DNA of 35,091 bases, taken from Actinomycetota bacterium. GTDB lineage: Bacteria; Actinomycetota; Acidimicrobiia; Acidimicrobiales; Ilumatobacteraceae. A model generated the notes under the pieces. That model was given only the letters and a program-made list of their open reading frames with translations. It searched no databases and was not told the DNA's origin. Shown piece by piece: positions 26,911 to 35,091 of the stretch. The position numbers were made by a program, and so were the translations under genes. The stretch is from contig WLGW01000013.1 in NCBI GenBank assembly GCA_009703055.1, positions 1 to 35,091 on the forward strand, in the 5' to 3' direction. Numbering within the stretch: position 1 is the stretch's first letter; each line of letters starts with the position of its first letter.

Positions 26911-28095
26911 ATGATTGGCGCAGGACACCGCGTCGCGATTACTGGTCTTGGCGTTGTCGCGCCATGTGGTCACGGCAAAGAGAACTATTGGAAGGGTCTG
27001 TTCGGATCTGGAATCAATGGCACCACGTCACTGATAGTTGATGATTGGGATCCGCTTCCGTATTTCCCCGGACCGAAGGAAGCTCGCCGCGCTGATCGAG
27101 TCGAGCAGTTTGCTTTGGCTGCAGCCGCCGAAGCATTTGAACAAGCTGGAGAGATTGGCGTAGATCCTTCACGCTTTGGCACCATCTTTGCCACCGGCAT
27201 CGGCGGATTGCACACACTCGAGGAACAAATTCAAATCCGTCTCGACAAGGGTGACCGACGCGTCTCCCCTTTCCTTGTTCCCATGATGATGGCCAATGCA
27301 TCAGGTGCGGCCATCTCCATGAAGTACGGCCTCCAAGGCCCGAACGAAACGATCTGTACGGCATGCGCCGCGGGCACTCACGCACTTGGATATGCAGCCC
27401 GTCTGATTGCATGGGGTCGTTGTGACGCCGTGGCATCTGGTGGTTCTGAATGCGCAGCTACAGCAACTTCCCTTGCAGGCTTCGGCAACATGACCGCATT
27501 GTCATCAACTGGCGAGTCAATGCCATTTGATGAACGTCGTAATGGCTTCGTCATGGGAGAAGGCGCAGCCGTGTTTATTCTCGAGCGATACGACTTGGCA
27601 GTCGCTCGTGGCGCAACCATTCTCGGAGAGATTCTTGGCGCTGGCAGCAATGCTGACGCTCACCACATCACTGCACCATCACCTGGCGGCACCGGAGCTA
27701 TCAAGTGCATTCATCTTGCACTCGATGAAGCAGGACTGTCTCCCGCCGATATCGCTCTCGTCAATGCGCATGGCACTTCAACGCCACTGAACGACGCTGC
27801 CGAAGCACAGGCCGTGACAGAGGTGTTCGGAGCAAAGGCTGTTCCAGTCACTAGCGGCAAGGGCGTCACCGGACATGCACTCGGTGCGGCTGGAGCCCTT
27901 GAAGCAGCACAGGTACTTCTCTCCTTCCAACACAAGATCATTCCCCCCACTGCCGGAACAACAGTCCTAGACCCGACAATGAGTATTGACCTTGTCATCG
28001 GCGAAGGACGTGAGTGGACCCCTGGCCCTGCTATCTCCAACAACTTTGGTTTTGGCGGACACAACGGGTCCATCATCATCGCGCCTGCGTCCTAG
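26911..28095 (+). CDS. fabF: Beta-ketoacyl-ACP synthase II
   Basis: A 394-residue KAS II that elongates acyl-ACP with malonyl-ACP. C152 in TACAAG is the nucleophile, H287 in NAHGTSTPLND and H322 in GVTGHALGAAG are the decarboxylation histidines, and K317 precedes the second one. The ATG at 26911 lies 19 bases after the acpP stop; its ribosome binding site is weak. The gene is the last of the plus-strand FAS II operon and its stop overlaps that of the convergent GNAT gene by four bases. Confidence 0.95.
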   Translation: MIGAGHRVAITGLGVVAPCGHGKENYWKGLFGSGINGTTSLIVDDWDPLPYFPGPKEARRADRVEQFALAAAAEAFEQAGEIGVDPSRFGTIFATGIGGLHTLEEQIQIRLDKGDRRVSPFLVPMMMANASGAAISMKYGLQGPNETICTACAAGTHALGYAARLIAWGRCDAVASGGSECAATATSLAGFGNMTALSSTGESMPFDERRNGFVMGEGAAVFILERYDLAVARGATILGEILGAGSNADAHHITAPSPGGTGAIKCIHLALDEAGLSPADIALVNAHGTSTPLNDAAEAQAVTEVFGAKAVPVTSGKGVTGHALGAAGALEAAQVLLSFQHKIIPPTAGTTVLDPTMSIDLVIGEGREWTPGPAISNNFGFGGHNGSIIIAPAS

Positions 28096-28658
28096 TCAGC
28101 GTGCCACGCATCGCGCTTCATCGACCACAGTCTTGTACGACCTGAGGATGTATTCGCTTCTAGAGCGCTTTCATATTCCTTCACCATCGTAAAACCGAGT
28201 CTCTCGGGAATGAATTGAGAACATACGTTTGCGACGTCATGTGCGATGAGGACTTCATGGACCTCGGGCAGTGCAAGTGCCACGCCTGTCAGGACACTAG
28301 TAACACGAGTGGCTATTCCCTGCCCCACACAAGCTGTGCGAACCCAGTAGCCAATCTCAATCTGACCAACTCCATGCCGCAGGTGAAGACCAGAGCAACC
28401 CACAAGTTGGTCATCACGAAATATGCCGACTGGGAAATCTTTCTTCTCTTCCCAATCTTTTGACCATTGTGCAATCAACTCTTCGCGTTGAGTCACGGAC
28501 TGCGGTTCAAACTGAGCCCATGGCATCCACTGCAAAAGTTCTGACAGGCTTTCCGTGACGGCCTCAACAACTTGGCCCGCGTCAGACACTTCTAAGGAAC
28601 GAATCACGAGGTCATCAACAATGAACCGTCGTGGAATCTCAGAGTTCAACCAAGCCAT
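28092..28658 (-). CDS. GNAT acetyltransferase, RimJ/RimL-like
   Basis: A 188-residue GNAT-fold protein. It has the RimJ/RimL-type N-terminus (DLVIRSLEVSDAGQV), a central GYWVR strand, and the acetyl-CoA loop ACVGQGIATR (109-118), where the usual arginine is relaxed. The C-terminal ERLGF motif is typical of this group. It probably acetylates an N-terminus or a small amine; the target is unknown. The start is ATG 28658 or TTG 28661. The only purine-rich site, AGAGGA, lies within a hairpin (28662-28680). It is the last gene in the minus-strand trp/bcp/fabZ run. Confidence 0.82.
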   Translation of the reverse strand: MAWLNSEIPRRFIVDDLVIRSLEVSDAGQVVEAVTESLSELLQWMPWAQFEPQSVTQREELIAQWSKDWEEKKDFPVGIFRDDQLVGCSGLHLRHGVGQIEIGYWVRTACVGQGIATRVTSVLTGVALALPEVHEVLIAHDVANVCSQFIPERLGFTMVKEYESALEANTSSGRTRLWSMKRDAWHAD

Positions 28659-28661
28659 CAA

Positions 28662-28680
28662 CGCAGAATAATCCTCTGCG
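28662..28680 (-). promoter_or_regulatory. Hairpin covering the GNAT ribosome binding site
   Basis: A perfect inverted repeat CGCAGA/TCTGCG with a seven-base loop lies between fabZ and the GNAT gene. On the minus strand it holds AGAGGA in the left arm and loop, directly before the TTG/ATG start. It has no T-run, so it is not a standard terminator. It could restrict translation of the GNAT gene. Confidence 0.4.
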
Positions 28681-28699
28681 AGTAATCAGATAAACAGAG

Positions 28700-29128
28700 T
28701 TAACGGTCGGCGAAGACGAACATCAAATCAAGTTCGCACGCTACTTCACCGTTGACTAATGCTCGTCCCGAACCTTTTCCAGCACGCGCACTAATCCGGC
28801 CCAAGTCTGCCTGCAGTTCCAACTCATCGCCAGGCACGACTTGGCGACGAAAACGGGCGCCATCAATGCCACCAAACAAAGGCAACTTCGTCGAGAACTC
28901 TGGCTTCACAAGAAGTGCATACGCACCGAGTTGCGCGATTGCCTCACACATCAAAACACCAGGCAACGTAGGACGACCCGGGAAGTGTCCAGAGAAGAAC
29001 CACTCATCGCCCGTTAACTGCCAGTGGCCTACTGCCTTGACACCAGGTTCAAGTGCGCTGATGCGATCAATGAAGAGAAACGGCGAACGATGCGGAAGAA
29101 CATCGATGGGCGCAGGAAAGTCGTTCAT
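28700..29128 (-). CDS. fabZ: 3-hydroxyacyl-ACP dehydratase
   Basis: A 142-residue single-hotdog-fold dehydratase that removes water from 3-hydroxyacyl-ACP. It begins MNDFPAPIDVLPHRSPFLFIDRI, the standard FabZ opening, with H48 in SGHFPG and E62 in CEAIAQ as catalytic pair. The ATG at 29128 overlaps the bcp stop as ATGA; the longer reading from 29185 lies inside bcp and is rejected. It supplies the dehydratase step missing from the plus-strand fab operon, 600 bases away on the other strand. Confidence 0.92.
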   Translation of the reverse strand: MNDFPAPIDVLPHRSPFLFIDRISALEPGVKAVGHWQLTGDEWFFSGHFPGRPTLPGVLMCEAIAQLGAYALLVKPEFSTKLPLFGGIDGARFRRQVVPGDELELQADLGRISARAGKGSGRALVNGEVACELDLMFVFADR

Positions 29129-29574
29129 TTTCCGAGAGCCTTCAAGAGGTTCTTCGGAGTGTCTGCAGGAGAGATCTTGTACCAAGCTTCCAGGACGACA
29201 CCGTCTTGAATCAAGAAAGCAGATCTCTCAATACCCATGTACTTGCGGCCGTACATTGACTTCTCTTTCCATACTTTGAATGCTTCCGCAACTGTATGTT
29301 CAGTATCTGCGAGTAATGGAAAACCGAGTTCATACTTATCATCGAACTTCTTCTGCTTCTCTGGCTTGTCAGGGCTGATGCCAATGATTGCTGCGCGACC
29401 AACATCAGCTTTGATATCCCGCAATCCACAAGATTGCGTCGTGCATCCTGGCGTGTCGGCCTTCGGGTAGAAGTACACAAGAACCTTTTTCTTGCCCTGC
29501 GCAGCAAGCGACCATGGCTTGCCGTTCTGGTCCAGTAACTCAATCTTTGGTGCTTTGGAGCCTTGCTTCAACAT
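29125..29574 (-). CDS. bcp: Thioredoxin-dependent thiol peroxidase
   Basis: A 149-residue peroxiredoxin of the BCP/PrxQ class, reducing peroxides with thioredoxin. The peroxidatic C44 lies in YPKADTPGCTTQ and the resolving C49 follows five residues later, the PrxQ arrangement. Other conserved parts are GISPDKPEKQKKF and RSAFLI. ATG 29574 lies nine bases after the preceding small gene. No strong ribosome binding site is seen. Confidence 0.94.
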   Translation of the reverse strand: MLKQGSKAPKIELLDQNGKPWSLAAQGKKKVLVYFYPKADTPGCTTQSCGLRDIKADVGRAAIIGISPDKPEKQKKFDDKYELGFPLLADTEHTVAEAFKVWKEKSMYGRKYMGIERSAFLIQDGVVLEAWYKISPADTPKNLLKALGK

Positions 29575-29583
29575 CCCAAAAGA

Positions 29584-29901
29584 TTACTTGGCGCGACGTA
29601 ACCCGTACCCATAGAAGCCGCCCTTTGGACGCGCATGGGCATGGTAGTGATCGGGAATAGTTCGCATGTTGTTGTCGATACGCATTTCAAAGTCAAAGAA
29701 CTCCTCAACGACCTTTTCCAACTTCTCGTGGAGACGAGTCTTTACTTCCTCAGACGGATTGGCATCGTGCTCGCGCCACACGACCATCGGAACAGCGCAT
29801 GATTCACACTCTGCGATCCAACATTCCTCGTCTTCGTAGAACCACTCAGACATTCGGGCCGCTTCACACAGCTCGCATCCGCCGGAACCAAAGATGCTCA
29901 T
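29584..29901 (-). CDS. Small Cys/His-rich putative metal-binding protein
   Basis: A 105-residue protein I do not recognise as a named family. It has two CxxC pairs (C9/C12 and C32/C35) plus C27, which look like a zinc ribbon, followed by a helical acidic part (50-75) and an HxHxH cluster at H85, H87 and H89 in DHYHAHARP. The start ATG 29901 is preferred; a reading from 29961 would run into trpA, whose stop is at 29903. It sits tightly between trpA and bcp, so it is probably co-expressed. The C-terminal HxHxH recalls histidine-triad proteins, but the rest does not match that fold by eye. Confidence 0.7.
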   Translation of the reverse strand: MSIFGSGGCELCEAARMSEWFYEDEECWIAECESCAVPMVVWREHDANPSEEVKTRLHEKLEKVVEEFFDFEMRIDNNMRTIPDHYHAHARPKGGFYGYGLRRAK

Positions 29902-29902
29902 C

Positions 29903-30682
29903 TCACCACTTCGTAGAATCGAGCGCCTGACGCACTTCGCGAACATAGGCACCCACGGCATCGGGACCGCCTTCGATCATGCGACGCACAACAGAGGCTC
30001 CCATAATCACGCCATCAGCGACGCGACTCGCTTCCACGGCCTGCTCAGCATTCGACACACCCACACCAACGAGCACGGGCTTCGTTGTCACCTTCATGAC
30101 CCGTGCCGCTAAGGCAGTCGCTGTTCCGGCAAGTGTTACTCGCTCGCCTGTCACTCCAAGTAATCCCACGGAGTACACGAATCCACGAGCACGCTCCGTC
30201 ACTCGCGGCAAACGCTCATCAGGAGCCGTTGGCGCAGCGAGCATGACAGTCTCAATTCCTGCTTCATCTGCAGCAGACGTCCATGGACCAGATTCTTCTA
30301 GTGGAAGATCGGGCACGATTGCAGCCGAGATTCCTGCTGCGGCCAAGTCAGAAGCAAAACGCTTCTCGCCCGCATGAAAAACTGTGTTGTAGTAACACAT
30401 CACTGCCAAAGGAATTCCGACATCCAGTGTTCGCACTTCATGAAGAATCGACAAAGGCGTTGTACCAGCATCAAGCGACACCTGAGATGCCTGCTGGATG
30501 ATGGGGCCATCCATCACTGGATCAGAAAAAGGAATTCCGATCTCAACCGCATCGGCGCCATTGGCTGCACACGCACGAATCGATTCCACCCATCCCGGGT
30601 ACCCGCCCGTGATGTACGGGACAAGACATTTTCCACCCGCATCAATGCGCGCACGAAGAGCAGTCTCTAAACGACCACTCAC
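29903..30682 (-). CDS. trpA: Tryptophan synthase alpha subunit
   Basis: A 259-residue TIM barrel that splits indole-3-glycerol phosphate to indole and glyceraldehyde 3-phosphate. Catalytic E47 and D58 lie in [14 protein letters not shown]. Phosphate-binding segments GLLGVTG and GVGVSNAEQ are present. The start is GTG 30682, overlapping the trpB stop as GTGA, so the two are translationally coupled and made in equal amounts, which suits the alpha2beta2 complex. Confidence 0.96.
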   Translation of the reverse strand: MSGRLETALRARIDAGGKCLVPYITGGYPGWVESIRACAANGADAVEIGIPFSDPVMDGPIIQQASQVSLDAGTTPLSILHEVRTLDVGIPLAVMCYYNTVFHAGEKRFASDLAAAGISAAIVPDLPLEESGPWTSAADEAGIETVMLAAPTAPDERLPRVTERARGFVYSVGLLGVTGERVTLAGTATALAARVMKVTTKPVLVGVGVSNAEQAVEASRVADGVIMGASVVRRMIEGGPDAVGAYVREVRQALDSTKW

Positions 30683-31845
30683 TTCACGCCGCCCAGAATG
30701 CTCATCATCTGACCAACATCCTTATCACCGCGACCAGACAAGTTCATGAGAACAGTCTTGCCCTGCATTTTCGGGGCCTCGCGGATAATCCACGCCATGG
30801 CATGTGCACATTCGAGAGCAGGAATGATTCCTTCTGCACGAGACATCACTTGGAACGCACTGATCACTTCATCATCGGTAACTGTCGGATACTCCGATCG
30901 ACCAATAGACGCAAGATATGAATGCTCTGGCCCGACGCCAGGGTAATCAAGACCGGCAGAAATACTGTGCGCTTCAGCTACCTGTCCGTGCTCATCCTGC
31001 ATGAGGTAACTCTTCATGCCGTGTACGACACCGGGTTGACCACGTCCGACAGCTGCTCCACCAGCTGGTTCCACACCAATCAAGCGAGCAGGGGTGTCAA
31101 CGAAACCCGAGAAGATTCCCATAGCGTTTGAACCGCCACCGACACAAGCAACAACGAAGTCTGGATTAGTGCCAAGTAAATCATTGCACTGCACGTAGGC
31201 CTCGTCACCAATCACACGGTGAAACTGGCGAACCATGTAGGGGTACGGGTGTGGACCCATGACGGAACCGAGGCAGTAATGCGTCGACTCAACAGTTGCA
31301 ACCCAATCACGCATTGCTTCATTGACTGCATCTTTGAGGGTCTGGCTTCCAGACGTGACTGCTTCAACTTCTGAACCAAGAAGACGCATACGGAACACAT
31401 TCAATTCTTGACGGGCGACGTCAACCGCACCCATATAGACCTTGCATTCAAGACCCATCAATGCAGCCGCAGTCGCCGATGCCACACCGTGCTGACCAGC
31501 GCCAGTCTCGGCAACGATGCGCTTCTTGCCCATACGCTTTGCCAACAGAGTTTGACCAATCACATTGTTGATCTTGTGCGATCCTGTGTGATTCAAATCT
31601 TCGCGCTTGAGAATCAGGCGAATACCCAACTGCTCACTGAGGTTGTGACACTCCGTGATCATGCTGGGTCGGCCCGCATATTCATGCAGCACTTCATCTA
31701 GTTCTTTGCGGAATGTTGGGTCAGCCCAAGCATCAACGAAGGCGGCTTCCAATTCTTGACACGCAGGAATCAGTGTCTCAGGAACGAAGCGACCGCCGAA
31801 CTCGCCGAAGCGGCCGTCGGCACCGGGGGTGACCATGATGCTCAT
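30679..31845 (-). CDS. trpB: Tryptophan synthase beta subunit
   Basis: A 388-residue PLP enzyme joining indole and serine to tryptophan. PLP-binding K91 lies in [10 protein letters not shown]113 in AETGAGQHG is the catalytic glutamate; GGGSNAMG binds the PLP phosphate. It is the TrpB1 type that works with TrpA. The start is ATG 31845 or ATG 31836. The 54 bases before it (31846-31899) hold a weak AGGG/CCCT hairpin with a run of five Ts in its loop, and no clear promoter. Confidence 0.97.
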   Translation of the reverse strand: MSIMVTPGADGRFGEFGGRFVPETLIPACQELEAAFVDAWADPTFRKELDEVLHEYAGRPSMITECHNLSEQLGIRLILKREDLNHTGSHKINNVIGQTLLAKRMGKKRIVAETGAGQHGVASATAAALMGLECKVYMGAVDVARQELNVFRMRLLGSEVEAVTSGSQTLKDAVNEAMRDWVATVESTHYCLGSVMGPHPYPYMVRQFHRVIGDEAYVQCNDLLGTNPDFVVACVGGGSNAMGIFSGFVDTPARLIGVEPAGGAAVGRGQPGVVHGMKSYLMQDEHGQVAEAHSISAGLDYPGVGPEHSYLASIGRSEYPTVTDDEVISAFQVMSRAEGIIPALECAHAMAWIIREAPKMQGKTVLMNLSGRGDKDVGQMMSILGGVK

Positions 31846-31899
31846 ACCTAGATTTCACCACGAATAAGGGCAAAAACCCCTACTGATTGCAAGTGACTT

Positions 31900-32553
31900 C
31901 TACTCGTGCATCCAGTCATAGGGGGCTTTCTCCCCACCGTCGTAGTCCGTAGGTGCCGCAAGCCGTGCCGCATCAATGAATCGCTTCATCAAAATCGCGT
32001 CTTTACGCCCCGGAGAGGCCTCGATACCGCTACTGACATCAACCCCAAACGGACGCACTTGGGCTATTCCTGTTGCCACATTCTCGGGCGTCAGCCCACC
32101 AGCGAGAATCACATTGAGACCCTCTGGCAACTCCCCCGCGAGGCTCCAATCGAATACCTTTCCGGAACCAGGCGCCGGAGCATCAACAAGCACCATTGAT
32201 GTCCCGAAGGAATTTGCTCGAACAGCATCAACCGACCCTGCGCTCACCGCCTTGATCACAGTTCTGATGTGTTGAGCGACGTACGCAACATCATCAGCAG
32301 TCTCGTGACCATGCAACTGAGCGGCACGCAGTCCTGCCGACTGAGTCATCTCCACGACTCGCTTCGGGTGCTCGTCACGGAACACACCGACAGTCAGAAT
32401 CTCTGGTGGGAGGCGCCGAGTGATGTCGTACACCTTCTGCGCCGCTATCTGACGAACAGATGGGGCAAAGACGAAGCCAATGGCATCCGCTCCGAGAGCG
32501 ACGGCCAACAAGGCGTCATCCTCGTTCGTAATTCCACAGATTTTGACGAACAT
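31900..32553 (-). CDS. trpF: Phosphoribosylanthranilate isomerase
   Basis: A 217-residue TIM barrel for the third step of tryptophan synthesis. C6 in VKICGIT and D172 in FGVDVSSGIE form the acid-base pair; QLHG and AGGLTPENV are further family motifs. I choose ATG 32553 over TTG 32556. The separate trpF contrasts with mycobacteria and streptomycetes, which use the dual PriA enzyme for this step and lack trpF. Confidence 0.94.
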   Translation of the reverse strand: MFVKICGITNEDDALLAVALGADAIGFVFAPSVRQIAAQKVYDITRRLPPEILTVGVFRDEHPKRVVEMTQSAGLRAAQLHGHETADDVAYVAQHIRTVIKAVSAGSVDAVRANSFGTSMVLVDAPAPGSGKVFDWSLAGELPEGLNVILAGGLTPENVATGIAQVRPFGVDVSSGIEASPGRKDAILMKRFIDAARLAAPTDYDGGEKAPYDWMHE

Positions 32554-32567
32554 CAATTGTCACGGTA

Positions 32568-32586
32568 CTCCGAATCGGAGCTCCGA
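32568..32586. repeat. Overlapping palindromes in the trpC-trpF gap
   Basis: The 41-base gap between trpC and trpF contains CTCCGA-a-TCGGAG-CTCCGA. The middle arm can pair with either neighbour, so two alternative hairpins compete. The right pair (TCGGAGCTCCGA) is a perfect 12-base palindrome. It could be an RNA stability element or a protein-binding site. Confidence 0.45.
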
Positions 32587-32594
32587 CTGAGCAA

Positions 32595-33374
32595 TTAATC
32601 AACACACAGCTCGGTCAGAGCACGGGCGGGATCATCTGCGGTCACAAGATGTTCGCCCACAAGCACAGCGTCATATCCAGCCGCCCTCAATGCCACGGCA
32701 TCGTCACGTCCGCGCACTCCAGATTCAGCGACCTTCACGAGATGTGACGGGATGAGAGAACCCATACGCACTGCACGTTCTTGGTCAACCTGGAACGTCA
32801 CCAGATCACGCTGGTTCACACCAATGAGGTTCGCACCCGCATCAAGGGCCACCGCCAATTCGGTTTCATCGTGAACTTCAACCAATGCATCGATATCGAT
32901 TCTGCGAGCCAATGCAAGGAAGTCTGACAACTCTTCGGAACTGAGAGCCGCAGCAATCAACAACACGCAGTCAGCACCCATTATGCGCGCATCGCACAGG
33001 TCACGAGCATCAACCGTGAAGTCTTTACGAATCACCGGCAATGAGCATGCATTCCGTGCTGCCTGCAGGTCAGCAACCGAGCCACCGAAGTGCGGCTCAT
33101 CGGTCAACACAGACAAGCACGATGCCCCTCCTAGTTGATAGTTCATGGCCATCACTGAGGCATCCATGTCAGCGTTGAGATCGCCCTTCGATGGCGATCT
33201 CCGTTTGATCTCTGCGATGACAGCCAAGTGCGGCGTCAATGAAATTGCATTCGCAAAACCACGGGGCGGCGCGCACGACAGCGCTTCGTCAACCAGCGCT
33301 TCCAGCACACGAGCATCAGCTGATGCACGAGCGCGATGGAAATCAAGAATGTTGTCGAGATATGTGCGGGTCAT
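32595..33374 (-). CDS. trpC: Indole-3-glycerol phosphate synthase
   Basis: A 259-residue TIM barrel closing the indole ring. Key residues E55 and K57 lie in AEIKRRSPSKG, with IRKDF holding the second lysine, and GVNQRDL and AESGV later. ATG 33374 lies 25 bases after the ABM-domain gene stop. It begins the run trpC-trpF-trpB-trpA; trpE, trpG and trpD are not in the window. Confidence 0.96.
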   Translation of the reverse strand: MTRTYLDNILDFHRARASADARVLEALVDEALSCAPPRGFANAISLTPHLAVIAEIKRRSPSKGDLNADMDASVMAMNYQLGGASCLSVLTDEPHFGGSVADLQAARNACSLPVIRKDFTVDARDLCDARIMGADCVLLIAAALSSEELSDFLALARRIDIDALVEVHDETELAVALDAGANLIGVNQRDLVTFQVDQERAVRMGSLIPSHLVKVAESGVRGRDDAVALRAAGYDAVLVGEHLVTADDPARALTELCVD

Positions 33375-33399
33375 CGGAAACGAAGCCCTAACTCAAGGG

Positions 33400-33705
33400 T
33401 TAGAGACCCTTGCCGCCAAGCGGTGTCATCATGTTGAACTCAGGTGCTCCACCTACAAGACCACCAACCTTGGCGCCAAGCTCCTTGAACCAATCAGAGC
33501 CGAGGTGTGCATCCATCGCTGCTTGGTTGTCGTACAACTCGTACATCCACAAGACATCTTCGTTACCCATGTCGACATGCAAGATGTATATGCGAGTCGC
33601 TTCTTCAGACTTCACATTTTCAAGCGCAAACTTCATGGCTTCGGCCAATTCCTTGCCCTTGCCTGGCGCTGCGGGCAACTTCACTACTGCGACTACTTGG
33701 CTCAT
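33400..33705 (-). CDS. Antibiotic biosynthesis monooxygenase (ABM)-domain protein
   Basis: A 101-residue dimeric alpha-beta barrel protein of the ABM type, recognisable from the strand-helix-strand pattern and the DVLWMYELYDNQAAMDAHLGS segment. ABM proteins include quinol and haem oxygenases and many of unknown role; no catalytic residue can be assigned. The start is ATG 33705, with GGAG five bases upstream; a reading from 33750 is not supported. It precedes trpC by 25 bases and so may be the first gene of the trp operon, though a metabolic link is not evident. Confidence 0.8.
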   Translation of the reverse strand: MSQVVAVVKLPAAPGKGKELAEAMKFALENVKSEEATRIYILHVDMGNEDVLWMYELYDNQAAMDAHLGSDWFKELGAKVGGLVGGAPEFNMMTPLGGKGL

Positions 33706-33773
33706 GATGTCTCCATCTGTCATCCATCGCCACTGTGACGACTGCACCAAACTACACCGCGAAGGCGCTGTGA

Positions 33774-35081
33774 TTAGAAGCCGAGAATGTCAGAAACGTT
33801 ATTCAACAAGTCATCAATGGGGACTCGCACTTGCTCCGTGGAGTCACGATGACGAATGGTCACGGCATTGTCTTCCAGCGAGTCGAAGTCAACGGTGACA
33901 CACAATGGCGTACCAATCTCGTCCTGTCGGCGGTAGCGACGACCAATTGCTTGGGTCTCGTCGTAATCACACATGTAACGCTGAGACAACTTGCCATAAA
34001 TCTCGCGTGCCAACGGAGACAATGTGTCTTTCTTGGAAAGCGGAAGAACGGCAACCTTGTACGGAGCCAAGCGAGGGTGCAAGCGAAGCACGGTTCGTGC
34101 TTCGTCGTTCACGACATCTTCGTCATATGCGGCCAAGAGGAATGCGGCCATCGTGCGGTTTGCTCCGGCAGCAGGCTCAATGACATACGGGATATAGCGC
34201 TCATTCGTTGCCTGATCAAAGAAGTCCAACTTATGTCCCGACGCATTGGCATGTTGCGTGAGGTCGAAGTCAGTGCGCTGCGCAATTCCTTCAAGCTCGC
34301 CCCAACCCCATGGGAACATGAACTCAACGTCACTTGTTCCAGCCGAGTAGTGAGACAACTCATCGTCATCATGAGGGCGGATGCGCAACATCTCGCGAGG
34401 AATACCAAGTTCGACGTACCAATCGAGGCGGGCCTGGCACCAGTACTCGTACCACTTCGCACCATCAGCAGGTGGAACGAAAAATTCCATCTCCATCTGT
34501 TCAAACTCGCGGGTGCGGAAGATGAAGTTGCCAGGGGTGATCTCGTTGCGGAAACTCTTACCAACCTGTGCAATGCCAAAAGGAGGACGCTTGCGGCTCG
34601 TCTGCAACACGTTTGCGAAGTTCACAAACATTCCCTGTGCAGTCTCTGGACGCATGTACACATCAGCACCGGAACCTTCGACAGGCCCCGCAGTTGTCTT
34701 AAACATCAAGTTGAAAGCACGAGACTCAGTGAACTCGCAGCCCTTTTTCCCTTGCGGACAGTCACGCTCTTCGATGTGGTCTTCGCGAAAGCGGCGCTTA
34801 CAGACTGTGCAGTCAACCAAAGGGTCAGAGAAGTTAGCAAGATGACCGGAAGCCTCGAAGACCTGAGGGGGTCCGAGAATGGCAGCATCAATCAGAACGG
34901 TGTCATCGCGCTGTTGCACCATGGTGCGAATCCAAGATTCCTTGACATTGCGCAACATAAGTGAGCCCAAGGGGCCGTAGTCGTACGACGAGCGAAACCC
35001 GCCGTAGATCTCAGCGCTGGGGTACACAAACCCGCGGCGCTTGCACAGATTAACGATCTGGTCGAGGTCTTTGGCTGGCAT
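33774..35081 (-). CDS. glyS: Glycyl-tRNA synthetase (alpha2 type)
   Basis: A 435-residue class II synthetase of the homodimeric (archaeal/Gram-positive) type. It has the N-terminal VYPSAEIYGGF and YDYGPLG motif, a zinc-like cysteine set (CTVC and CPQGKKGC), motif 2 as FRNEITP...RTREFEQMEMEFF, motif 3 near AGANRTMAAFL, and a C-terminal anticodon-binding domain. The start is ATG 35081, ten bases from the window end, so the upstream signal cannot be judged. 68 bases separate it from the ABM gene; no clear terminator or promoter is seen there. Confidence 0.96.
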   Translation of the reverse strand: MPAKDLDQIVNLCKRRGFVYPSAEIYGGFRSSYDYGPLGSLMLRNVKESWIRTMVQQRDDTVLIDAAILGPPQVFEASGHLANFSDPLVDCTVCKRRFREDHIEERDCPQGKKGCEFTESRAFNLMFKTTAGPVEGSGADVYMRPETAQGMFVNFANVLQTSRKRPPFGIAQVGKSFRNEITPGNFIFRTREFEQMEMEFFVPPADGAKWYEYWCQARLDWYVELGIPREMLRIRPHDDDELSHYSAGTSDVEFMFPWGWGELEGIAQRTDFDLTQHANASGHKLDFFDQATNERYIPYVIEPAAGANRTMAAFLLAAYDEDVVNDEARTVLRLHPRLAPYKVAVLPLSKKDTLSPLAREIYGKLSQRYMCDYDETQAIGRRYRRQDEIGTPLCVTVDFDSLEDNAVTIRHRDSTEQVRVPIDDLLNNVSDILGF

Positions 35082-35091
35082 AGAAATACAA

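Noticed and set aside
33831-34964. 377-residue frame antisense to glyS
   Set aside because: It is a shadow of the glyS coding sequence with low-complexity, non-conserved content.

Overview
The window looks like chromosomal core DNA of an actinobacterium. Gene order carries most of the argument. A minus-strand run of ANTAR response regulator, polA, rpsA, coaE, uvrB, uvrA matches the order known from Mycobacterium, followed by uvrC, rapZ, gap, pgk, tpiA and secG. By eye the base composition is only moderately GC-rich, which for an actinobacterium suggests a small aquatic lineage, possibly Acidimicrobiia; that placement is inference. No phage, transposase, CRISPR array or rRNA was seen.

Layout: (1) 1-3917, plus strand: the end of a DUF35 OB-fold protein, an SCP-x-like thiolase, a serine beta-lactamase/esterase and an MFS exporter. 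(2) 3951-5674, minus strand: pyruvate kinase whose ATG directly follows the CCA end of a tRNA-Leu, then secG. (3) 5723-12176, minus strand: tpiA, pgk, gap, rapZ, a methyltransferase and uvrC. The usual actinobacterial yvcK and whiA are absent between rapZ and gap. (4) 12179-23545, minus strand: uvrA, uvrB, coaE, rpsA, a second methyltransferase, polA, an ANTAR-type response regulator and a small coiled-coil protein. (5) A tRNA-Leu(CAA) at 23572-23654, then the divergent plus-strand fatty-acid synthesis (FAS II) operon fabD-fabH-fabG-acpP-fabF, 23747-28095. (6) 28092-33705, minus strand: a mixed operon of ABM-domain protein, trpC, trpF, trpB, trpA, a small Cys/His-rich protein, bcp, fabZ and a GNAT acetyltransferase. 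(7) glyS, whose start codon lies 10 bases from the window edge.

Functionally the window holds lower glycolysis, the full UvrABC repair set with Pol I, a near-complete FAS II elongation set (fabZ is physically separate from the rest), the last four steps of tryptophan synthesis without trpE/G/D, and translation genes. The features most worth a second look are a FabD carrying a C-terminal biotinyl/lipoyl-like barrel without the usual lysine, a tRNA-Leu whose anticodon reads AAG and whose CCA end abuts the pyk start codon, a probable CTG start for the beta-lactamase gene, a lysine-rich histone-H1-like tail on UvrA, and the missing whiA/yvcK pair. All boundaries, motifs and residue numbers were read by hand; no database search was run.
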